Source of the DNA: Doris montereyensis
Taxonomy: Eukaryota; Mollusca; Gastropoda; Nudibranchia; Dorididae
Assembly (NCBI GenBank): GCA_037039925.1
Contig: JAXRKP010000387.1
Coordinates: 50,001 to 114,000, forward strand
Direction of reading: 5' to 3'
Length of the DNA: 64,000 nt
The first letter of the stretch is position 1. Each line of letters starts with the position of its first letter. Below are positions 48,901-64,000 of the stretch, one piece after another. The notes beneath the pieces were generated by a model. It was not told where the DNA came from. It searched no databases and worked only from the letters and a program-made list of their open reading frames with translations. The position numbers and the translations under genes are program-made.

Positions 48901-51783
48901 CGGACTGCCCTGTAAACAGCCACGGGATCTTTAATCTTTAATGTGCTCAGTGTTGTGATCTGCACATGGGATCTACTCCTTTATATTGTCCATCTCCGAT
49001 GGGACTAAGTGTCGATCCACCTACCTGGACCAGGGGGTAGATTTTACTATAAAAAAAACTAGAGAAAATTTTTCAACCATTGACGGATTGAACCCATGAT
49101 CTTTGGGATTGAGAGGCCGACACCTTGCCTCTGGACTACTGAGTCCCCCCAGAGTAAAGACAAATACTAGTTATCTAAATGGTGGAACGAAAGAAAAGGA
49201 GTTATCTCAACAGAAATAATAATATAATAATAATAATAATAATAACTTTATTGTCCATTACTGGCACATCATTTTGATTACATCAGTAGTTAAGATCCAA
49301 GTGTATATTATAAGAAAGGATGAAGGAATAAATTCATAAACAAACGATCCACTTAAGACAGACAGTCTTCTACAGGACAATAAATTCCAAACTCAGCGTT
49401 GAGCATAGGGTAATAAGGAGTCCTTAGTTTTCTAGGCATATGGAATAATGCGGTAGTTTATTATATTGCTTCCCACACCGGCTTTTCTGTAGAGGAGTTT
49501 GAATAAAAACGATAATCCATTTCTCTGCTAACTTGACAGGAGGGTCATAAAAATACAACGTGACCGGACAGGGCATTGAACTGCGTGGCAGTCACTGAGT
49601 CAGTCACTCTACCAACTGAGCTACCAGACCATCTAAAAAAGTTCCCCATCAAGGCCGTTACGGCCCATAGAGCCGGAGCGTATCCCAGTTTCAGTAGTGT
49701 GAAGCGGAACATGTGATAACAATCACCTCCTGGATGGGATACTAGTCTGATGCAAGTTTTTACTCCCAAGCTAACGTTTGTACCCATTTGCACCTGGGTA
49801 GAGTAGGGAAAATGCGTGTAGAGTGTCTTTCCCATGTAACACAACAATAAGTTTTTACTTCCAAGCTACTGTGTGTACCCATTTTCACCTGGGTTGAGTG
49901 GGAAAATGCGTGTTAAGTGTCTTTGTCTTTCCCATGGTAAGCACAACAACGAATTCTATCTATTCTTACAGACAAATCTAGAAAGATATGGTATCAAAGG
50001 GAAATGTGCATCGAACGTATTTCCTGAACAACACAATGTCAGGCCTAGCATTGTAAGGATTCAAACCTAGGCCCTCTCAACCTCAAGTCTGGTAGCCTTA
50101 CTGCTGGTCCACTGATGCCACATTAAAGCTGCGTAGATAAAAATCCCTACTTACAACGCCCGTGTGAGCATTGATGTTGTGCATGCATCCCTTGGCAAGC
50201 TGTTCCAGACTCCAGACTTTGATTGTGCCGTCAGCACTTCCACTGAACAGCCGACCTTTTTTGGTTGTCATACTCCACACCACGTCTTTATGACCCCTGC
50301 AAAAAAAAAAAAAAAAAGAATTACAAATGAAGACACAAAGAGAAATGAAAGAAAAAATTTTGAAAGTTGAGAAATGTCTGTGCACACCAGTGAAAAACAA
50401 TAGCATGCACAAAATATATATCTTAAAAATTATCTATTAGCACACACTTGGAAATTTTTTCGTCAAACTTTGCACAACACTTTAAAAAATGTACGAACAC
50501 AGACTACAAAACAATGAGTGTGGTATAGCCAACTTCTAATTGAGTTATCTCCCTTTCCTCCTACCTGGGCTGTCTCTAACCACCTTGAAGAGAAGCGTTA
50601 ATATAGAAAGGCATATAAATTCAATTCCATCAGTTGAAGTGATATTTTGGATTTTTGTTTTACTCTTATCTTCAACTTCAACCCCAGGAACCCAATCCTA
50701 TTCAAATCTTTCCTTCATAAAAATTACCCAAACCATTCACTCATGACATGATTAATAAATATTGATTCTAAATGAAAGAAAGATAAGAGAATAGCTAAAT
50801 CAGTGTACAATGCTAAAAAAAACCCAAGGTAAAAAATCAAAAGACAAACCTCAGAGACAGTGGGAAAAAGATATAAATGAGGCATTAAAGCAAAAACATT
50901 TAACATTCATAAAAGGAAAAAAAATGTCAGCGCTAAGAAGCCTGGAGAAAGATCACTTTGGGCATCTAAACCCATACACCAAAAGGTAGAATGAGAACCG
51001 ATAAAGAAAGAAAGAAAGATTCCAAATGAATATGAAGTACTAAGTGCACATTAGAGTTACAAGTTTCACGAATGGCTTATGAGCGCCATTGACACCAAAA
51101 TGGACCCACCTATAGGTTCCCATGCATTTGAACTGAAAAGGCATCTCCCATTTCTCCTGCTTTCTCCCTGGACTCATTTGACGGAAAGAAGAAGCAGAGG
51201 AAAACTGCGACTCACAGAGCTAGCCGTGCCTGAAACAGGAGAATTTTTTAAAAACATGAACAACATGCTTGTGTCTGTGATAAATCATCAATGTCAAGGC
51301 CATTACGGCCCATAGAGCCAGCTTACCCTGGTTTCTATTGCATGAAGGAGAACAGGTGATAATTATCATCTGCTGGACAGGGCACTAGTCCGACACAGTG
51401 TTTTACTCTCAAGCTAGTGCTTGTACCCATTTGCACCTGGGTCGAGTGTGAAAAATGTGTGTTACGTGTCTTTCCCAAGGAACACAATACCAGGCCTAGC
51501 TTTGTGAGGATTCGAACCCAGGATCTTACGATCCTGCAGCCTAGCCACTCAGCCACCAATGCCACATTGATTTCTAGCAAAACATCCTTTAAATAGCATT
51601 CAAATATCTTCCCATGAGATTTCTTCACCGCGGCACATCTCAAACATATATATGTCATTGTTATAATATAATAATAATATAATTCATTTCTATAGCGCCC
51701 ACTCCCATCTTACAACAGCTCTAGGCACATTACATACATATGAACAAAAACATGAGCAATGTACATATAAAACATATAAATTA

Positions 51784-51849
<66 letters not shown>

Positions 51850-54800
51850 TTTTAAAAATATATATAAAGACATGAAAGCATAATATCATTTATAAAGGTG
51901 TATGGTACATGAATTAAAATTGCATAATAATTAAAACAATTACTCATTGATCAATTTTATTACACCTCAATCAATCAATCCCCTCACATACAGTCCCTCA
52001 TTGATTAAAATCTTACCTCCGTCAACCAAAGACAACTGAGATCCAACAGACACTGGTCGTCTAATTTGGTTTGCGGTCCAGTGGTCGAATCGCTTTGTGA
52101 GCATGTCTAATCTCTGACTTAACGTTTGGATCAATCTGGTCAGGAAAAAACCCAAAATACTTTGTGAAGCAATTGAAATCACTCAGCATGAAATTGGATG
52201 TCTGTGAGATATTGGACTCTTTTTGTGTCTACTGAGTTAGTCATTTTCTTTCTTTCTTTACCAGTTCTCACTCTACCTTCTGGTGTTAGTAAGGGTTTAG
52301 ATGCCCAAAATGATCTTTCTCCAGATAACCCTATCCTGACATTTTCTGTTTCCCTGTGTGAAGGTTAAATTTCTTTTTGCTTTAGTGCCTCTGTTATATC
52401 TTCTTCCCACTTTCTCTGAGGTCTGCCTTTTGGTCTTTCACCTTAAGTTTTAGCACTATACTGATTAAGCTATTCTCTTAGTCTCTGAGTGAGTCACATG
52501 ACTGAATAAAACAATACAAAATGACGGTGGTACTGTAAGTCATAAACAAACAATGTACAGTATGCTGTAAAAAGAGAGAGGGGATATTTGTTTTGTTTGT
52601 TCATGGAAATTTACTCAGCCCACCATATGCTGTGATCTCAGGGTGAATTAAGAGAAAACAGAAGGATGAATGAAATGTGAAAGGAAAGAAGTATAACCTA
52701 CCAGCATCACCCGCCAACCAACCACCAGCAAGTTGAAAGGGTGAAGGGAAAGAAGTATAACCTACCAGCATCACCCACCAACCAAGCCACTAGAAAGTTG
52801 AAAGGGTGAAGGAAAAGAAGTAGGACCTGCCAGCATCACCCGCCAACCAACCACCAGCAAGTTGAAAGGGTGAAGGGAAAGAAATAGGGCCCCCACCACT
52901 TTTTGCCAAAATATAGTTACTCATGACTATCGTCATAGTAGATTCCATGCTTGAAAGTCAAATAAAATAAGAAAAAAAAAATGAAATCGTGAAGAGAAGA
53001 GAAAAAAAAAGCAACAACTAGAGCCACTTACGCTGTCTGTTTTTCTATATGTGTTGTTGCCTGATCACGGAATCCTTCCAACTCAGAAACTTGATTACTA
53101 AGTTTTAAGTTCTCCTGCTGTAAGTTTTTGATCACCACTTCCTGTGCTTCTAATTTGTGAGACAACATTCCATTTGCATGCTGGGGCTCACGGAACGGGC
53201 AAATTTTTGTATGGTCCTTTACTTGATTGGACGTGCCCCTGAATGTACATCCTGAAGGTACAAATAGCCAATTTTGTCACAAAATGATACAATCAATCTT
53301 GGTCATGAAAATAGGAACAAAACATATCAAATGCTGAAGTAATCTACCTTTCCTTTTTTTCTCTCTTCTGATTTTCAAGATCTGTAGGCTAGATTCAACA
53401 CTCAGATTAATAATCTAAGATTAGTAAGATGAAAAATGAAAAAAAAAATATCTTCTGTCATAATTACATTTTGTTTTGATGAGCCTGGTTTTAATGATTT
53501 AAGTTGACTTTCACATTCAGATGGAGAAATTATTCAGTACTGATGTAAGCCGTCAATAAATTTTTTAATAATTACAGAAAATTGTAAAGGTAATATATAT
53601 TATGTATTTATTATATACATTACAAGATGTAAAATAATAGATCCTTCACCATATTAAGTGATGTTTGAAAATGTAAAATTGTTGATTTTCATTATAAAGT
53701 ATTCTACCCATTCTAAAATGACTTACTTTTGTCATCACAAAACTTAAAAAGCTTTACATACCAACAATGTTAATCACTGAGTTGTAAAAGTATATGTACA
53801 AGGCCCTACATTATGGACAAGGAAAATGTGACAATATAGCGATATTTCAGTATTCACGTTTATATTAAATTAAATTACCTGATTTCTTGTGTTGACAAGG
53901 CGTGCGGACACATTCCAATGTGTGTCTTTCTAAATCTCTTTTCCGTATACTTCCACACTGTTCTGAATTTGGACACAGCTGGGGAGCAAATGGGCAAGTA
54001 CTCTCGTGTTCCTTGCGTCCATTGAGGCCAATCACGTCAGTGCACAGTCCTGACAATTGCTGCCACTCCCCGTCTTTAAAGGCCAAACCATGTTGACAGT
54101 AGATTTTCAGGTCACTTATCTGCCCAACAACCAGCCTGGATAGAGAAAATATATTTTTAAACAACATGGAAATGAGGGCATTATAGTGAGAACCCGGTCT
54201 GCCTAAGAACCTACTAATTCTGTGCAACAGAATTATCCTTAATATAAAACTACCCCTTAAGACCCTGCTAGTCACAGCCCGGTCCGGTCATGAAAACAAC
54301 AATCCACACTCAATTTAACGCTAATAATTGCTGATAACATGTGATATATTGCAAGCGAATCATAGAAAGGCGAGTGGGAACTCTATTGCATTGACCAGAC
54401 ACTAGAACGTGTGATAATTACGTCACACAGGTGCGCCAGACGCTGACTGACAGACATGATGAAGGCATGCCATCCGCACTGGCCACCTGTGACCATGCCT
54501 TAGCACCTCGGGCAGGATAGATAATTGAAGATTGCATAGCTGTTGTGTGCCAAGATGTGGAATCAAGGCAATTACACGGCTCGCATTGCAACATCAAAGA
54601 TAGGTGACAGGCAGGGTAAGGACAGTCCTCTCATTGTTGCGACTTTTCTCCGGCCGTCTTGCATTTGTGATCAACTTTCCTCTCTTCTGATTGGCTGAAA
54701 AGTGAATGACCAATCACATAATGTTTTTAACATGTACAGAAGTGATTGCACAAATCGTTACATTGTCTTGTCATCTATAATCATATTATAAACTTTCATT

Positions 54801-55611
54801 CATTTGCTCAGCTCGTTGAAGGCTAGAGATCTATCCGCCTGCAAAGATTGTATTTTTCAAAACATCATTTCAAGACAGCTTCAGACCATCATAATGCCTA
54901 CATATAAGGCAATTCTCTTGATAACAAACAGAAAATGCTTATACATCTATTGGGATCTGGCCAAAATTTTAAAGTCAAGTGTAGTAAACCAATACAAAAT
55001 ATATACATGAATAAAGAAGCAAAAATACAAGGTATGTTGGAGTTCACCTTTGAACACGGGGTGCCTAAGAACCCACTGTTTCTGTCTCCTGAGGATCAGG
55101 TTCTTAGGCGGATACCACTGTACTGAGATATTTAAAATTTTGATTTACCCACATCCACAACTTAGGTGATCTCGGAGGTTTTGGTAGGATTTTTATTTTT
55201 GCCCGGACTACCCTGTAAACAGCCAAGGGATCTTTAACATGCACAGAGTATTGTGATCTGCACACCTTGCCTTTTATGGACTGTGAGAAGAGGAGTAAAA
55301 CATATTTATTATCAAATTTTTATGCCTGCTTAAAACTTTATAAAAACCAACCGCACCTGTTCAAAACAACCTGGTCTGGATCACAGGGAGAATCATCAAC
55401 AGGGCATGTCTTGGCCGAAGACGCACAATCTCGGCAAAATGTATGTCCACATTGAACATTGATAACTGGATCATCATAGACATTCCCACAGATAGGACAT
55501 TTTAAATGAGCAGAGGGTTCATGAACAAACTTTGTGGGAGGGTTTGACACCTCTGATATAACACCATTGACCTTTTCCAAGGAACGCTGGCTCATTTCAA
55601 TTGTGCAATTA
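42981..55611 (-). CDS. TRAF7: TRAF7-like E3 ubiquitin ligase (RING, TRAF zinc fingers, coiled coil, WD40)
   Basis: Exons 5' to 3': 55357-55611, 53879-54135, 53042-53251, 52017-52135, 50155-50296, 48559-48663, 45490-45577, 44515-44659, 43432-43580, 42981-43100. RING: CPICGNVYDDPV, CGHTFCRDCA, CPVDD. TRAF-type zinc fingers follow (CPFAPQLCPN, HTLECVRTPC, KICPF), then a coiled coil (NLQQENLKLSNQVSELEGF). WD40 repeats follow: GHKDVVWSM..SGSADGTIKVW, NIFLWDLDTYQ, SHWVRVL, LYSGSHNAVHVWDI, CGHIGTVTML, HQGSVNTLTLHG. In other animals TRAF7 is a RING-WD40 ubiquitin ligase in MEKK3 signalling. Joins before 52017 and after 50155 keep phase. The 52017/50296 join does not, and the WD40 run between 48559 and 45577 looks interrupted, so short exons are probably missing, as is the last one (after K at 42981). 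A start ATG at 55591 is possible, but an upstream coding exon cannot be excluded. The protein looks diverged from vertebrate TRAF7, so a paralogue is possible. Confidence 0.82.
44010..44320 (-). mobile_element. SINE3 copy in a TRAF7 intron
   Basis: Starts on the minus strand with GGGGGACTCGATAGTCCAGA, B box GGGTTCGAGCCC at about 44250 and ends near ACCCATATCCACTACTAAG. Confidence 0.85.
44835..45182 (-). mobile_element. SINE3 copy with a duplicated inner segment
   Basis: The stretch GTCGATCCACCTAC..AGACCAGT occurs twice (45012-45036 and 45039-45063), so a roughly 27-bp segment is duplicated. The head at about 45100-45180 carries GGTGGTCCAGAGGT on the minus strand. Confidence 0.8.
45831..45880 (-). 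mobile_element. LINE C 3' tail at the edge of the minisatellite
   Basis: On the minus strand: GGCATTGAGTCAATTATTAA followed by GAAGAAGAAAG. The first minisatellite units overlap it. Confidence 0.65.
45861..47055 (-). repeat. 23-bp minisatellite, about fifty copies, in a TRAF7 intron
   Basis: Consensus on the + strand TGAATATTACTATCAGAAC followed by ACAC, with variant units AGCAGTAC, TTAGAAC and CAGTAC. It seems to grow from the adjoining LINE C 3' UTR (see findings). Confidence 0.95.
47072..47455 (+). repeat. Dispersed repeat, partner of 20688-20865, plus a partial copy
   Basis: 47072-47250 matches 20688-20865 in order. 47370-47455 repeats the end (CAAAAATCTTATATCCCATA then TATATGGACTTGCGTG). 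Confidence 0.7.
48245..48545 (+). repeat. 42-bp minisatellite, seven copies, beside a TRAF7 exon
   Basis: The unit is GTGTGAGTATTGAACAACTT, CAAACACGTTTAAAGGAACG, CT. Because 42 is a multiple of three, it stays open on both strands and yields two repetitive reading frames, which are not proteins. Its right edge lies about 15 bp from the donor of exon 48559-48663. Confidence 0.95.
48828..49152 (-). mobile_element. SINE3 copy
   Basis: Minus-strand head GGGGGACTCAGTAGTCCAGA (49133-49152) and body with GGTCCAGGTAGGTGGATCGA. The 3' end is near TTTTGATTTGATTTAATTTA. Confidence 0.87.
49205..49250. repeat. (AAT)n microsatellite followed by an ACTTTATTGTCC motif
   Basis: A trinucleotide run of about 40 bp. 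The ACTTTATTGTCC end after AAT runs is common at retroelement ends (inference). Confidence 0.7.
49556..49632 (-). mobile_element. tRNA-like sequence (SINE head or tRNA pseudogene)
   Basis: On the minus strand: GGTAGCTCAGTTGGTAGAGT (A-box region), then GCAGTTCAATGCCCTG in the B-box place, with one departure from GGTTCRANNCC. No cloverleaf was closed. The adjoining segment 49633-49858 is SINE2 body. Confidence 0.55.
49633..49858 (-). mobile_element. SINE2 copy
   Basis: The minus-strand 3' end has GGGCCGTAACGGCCTTGATG. The body has ACCCAGGTGCAAATGGGTAC. Confidence 0.8.
49859..50122 (-). mobile_element. Second SINE2 copy interrupted by an insertion
   Basis: Parts CACCTGGGTTGAGTGGGAAA and AGGCCTAGCATTGTAAGGAT flank about 95 bp of other sequence (49935-50030). 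Its head overlaps the next exon boundary by only about 30 bp. Confidence 0.65.
50760..51020 (+). mobile_element. LINE A 3' end (copy 2)
   Basis: Follows LINE A 3410-3640: GAATAGCTAAATCAGTGTAC, TGTCAGCGCTAAGAAGCCTG, GATCACTTTGGGCATCTAAA and a GAAAGAAAGAAAGA tail. Confidence 0.85.
51292..51570 (-). mobile_element. SINE2 copy
   Basis: AAGGCCATTACGGCCCATAG at the 3' end; the head is on the right at GCAGCCTAGCCACTCAGCCA. Confidence 0.85.
51660..51760. repeat. Short dispersed element with TTTCTATAGCGCCCACTCCC
   Basis: Flanked by ATA-rich runs. The CTATAGCGCC ... CTCTAGGCACATTACA arrangement is a common motif of small animal repeats (from general knowledge), with no second copy here. Confidence 0.4.
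51794..51845. repeat. (AT)n microsatellite
   Basis: AT dinucleotide run in a TRAF7 intron. Confidence 0.95.
52249..52475 (-). mobile_element. LINE A 3' end (copy 3)
   Basis: Minus-strand match to 3415-3640, with the (GAAA)n tail seen here as TTTCTTTCTTTCTTTA at 52246-52261. Confidence 0.85.
52595..52905 (-). repeat. 65-bp minisatellite in a copy of the 27.5-kb element
   Basis: Units of GAAAGAAGTATAACCTACCA, GCATCACCCGCCAACCAACC and AGTTGAAAGGGTGAAGG, just over three copies. The minus strand matches the array 1 region (TAGGTCCTACTTCTTTCC type) and 52640-52660 matches array 2 (CCCTGAGATCAC type). Confidence 0.8.
54185..55120 (+). mobile_element. Non-autonomous DNA transposon, about 935 bp, copy 2
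   Basis: Parallels 15415-16365 along its length. The right end GGCGGATACCACTG is followed by TA. The left terminal bases are degraded. It is inserted in the TRAF7 intron between exons 53879-54135 and 55357-55611. Confidence 0.75.
55135..55275 (-). mobile_element. SINE3 3' fragment
   Basis: CTACCCTGTAAACAGCCAAG and TATTGTGATCTGCACA, then similarity ends. Confidence 0.75.
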
Positions 55612-56793
55612 CTAAAACATGAAAGTGAAAATCCTTCAAGGTATATCATGGACAAACACTGAGCAGGCCTGTTGACTGACTTCTGAGATGAGGGTTACAT
55701 CAATTGCTTTTTTTTTTTTTAAACTATTACGAACAATCATGAAATAAAAGAACTGGACCAGTGTAATTCAATTGTTTTCAAAGCTGTGTGTACAGACCTT
55801 AAAATAATTCATATTCAATTATTCTATTTAGATTCTAGATATATGGATCTATTTCTTCTGATCAATCATAACAATGTTGGACATAATCTAACAACTTCGT
55901 AAATAGATCCGGACCACTGATCTGTGATTAAATTCAAAGACAGAGATCGGATCTTTTTATTAACAAAAACTTTCCTTAATTACAATAACAACATAGTTGT
56001 GGATCTATCAAAATCTACATATATATCTATCCTGTTGCCCGGTTCCATCACGGACTTTCGGTTATCTCAATTCGTCGCAAAAATATCTGTGGCCAGCTAA
56101 GATCTTAGTAAAGTGCCACTTGAGAGTCCGAATGTAATCAGGAAATAAGTTTTCATCCAGGAAGGTAAAGAGCCTTGAGAAATCGAAAGTAGTCGCAAGC
56201 CGAATGGTTTCAATGAAAAGTTTAATCTAGAATTTTGTTGGATTTCAGAAATAATAAATATGCACACGTTCATACTTTATCAGATTCCAAAAGAGAGGTG
56301 AAATCAACAAAACTGCCATTCATATTAACTGGGTTGGGGTTTTTTCTTCAGTTAAAGCAGAGAGTGCAAATCTATAAAATAACACGGAATGAGGATGATT
56401 TTATTTTTATTTATTTTTTTTAGCCACAGTGGAGTGAAGTCAGATGGAATAACAACAATAACTCACAACTTCACATGAGCATGGACCAGTTTATCATTTA
56501 TACAACCATCATACTGGATGATGTCAAGTCAAAGTAAAGTGAAAAAGAAAACGAAGGTAAAAGAGAGCCGTGAGAATAAGAAATCAAGAAAAGGTGGGGG
56601 AAGTAAAAGGGGAAATTGTTTTGTTAACTTTAATAGCACCTATCGGGTTTTTCTTTTGAATTGACACGGTAAAAAAAACGAGTGGATATATTGATTCTAG
56701 GGCTAGCAGTCTAAAACAGTGAAGACGTGAACAAGTCAACAGAGGTTTCCAGGCAGAGAACGTTTCATTTTATCATTTATTTTGGAAAAAAAC
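55612..56793. promoter_or_regulatory. Head-to-head intergenic region between TRAF7 and ITFG1
   Basis: About 1.2 kb separate the first located TRAF7 exon (minus) and the ITFG1 start (plus). It should hold the promoters, unless a TRAF7 leader exon lies inside. No TATA or CpG-rich block was recognised. Confidence 0.4.
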
Positions 56794-63758
<6,965 letters not shown>

Positions 63759-64000
63759 GTAGGTGTCAGACATCATTTTCTTTTTCTGTAATATAGCCAA
63801 GTTCTATCTTTGCTCTTTATTGAAAATGTTTAGTGTCTTCTGTCTTCATTAGCACTGTATGTGACACAGAAGGCATTTTGAAGATAAAAACAAAACGATG
63901 TATATGTGTTTTAGGGGGGGACATGAGTATTTTGTGGTGCTATTCATTTTTGCCATGGCTTACACACTCTGCCTAGCATAAGAATATTTTGTGAGGGATC

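Overview
The window is nuclear DNA from an animal, most likely a mollusc and probably a gastropod (inference). Coding sequence is cut into short exons with GT..AG introns. There are no operons. Non-coding DNA is packed with AT, GA and TAG microsatellites, minisatellites, tRNA-derived SINEs and decayed non-LTR retrotransposons. No species can be named from the sequence alone.

Three host genes can be supported. (1) About 9.1-16.6 kb, + strand: a regulator of microtubule dynamics (RMDN/FAM82 family) TPR-like protein in seven exons, ending at a stop at 16585-16587. (2) About 43.0-55.6 kb, - strand: a TRAF7-like E3 ubiquitin ligase with RING, TRAF-type zinc fingers, coiled coil and WD40 repeats. 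Ten exons were located and at least two short ones were not found. (3) About 56.8 kb to beyond the window end, + strand: the 5' part of ITFG1 (T-cell immunomodulatory protein / LINKIN), with signal peptide and first FG-GAP repeats. Genes 2 and 3 are head to head, about 1.2 kb apart, so they may share a promoter region. The three genes have unrelated jobs (microtubule/mitochondrial, ubiquitin signalling, cell-surface adhesion).

Layout: 0-4.6 kb, a nearly full-length decayed LINE (family A) bounded by a 34-bp repeat, then a LINE B tail abutting a tRNA-derived SINE. 4.7-9 kb, microsatellites, a LINE C end and a CTAGATC-rich stretch. 9-16.6 kb, RMDN, with LINE, SINE and a 0.95-kb inverted-repeat DNA element in its introns. 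17-33 kb, LINE B fragment, SINEs and a large three-part minisatellite complex (27.6-29.5 kb). 33.4-35.6 kb, a decayed transposase-like gene with inverted repeats. 36.2-37.7 kb, two minisatellites on a SINE. 42.9-55.6 kb, TRAF7 with repeat-filled introns. 56.8-64 kb, ITFG1.

The main themes of the hunt are: minisatellites that appear to start from the 3' ends of retroelements; single-base frame breaks in otherwise conserved exons, which look like assembly indels; a triplicated splice donor in RMDN; and a transposase-like relic with a recurring 11-bp motif in inverted arrangement. All repeat family names used here (LINE A/B/C, SINE1/2/3) are local labels.
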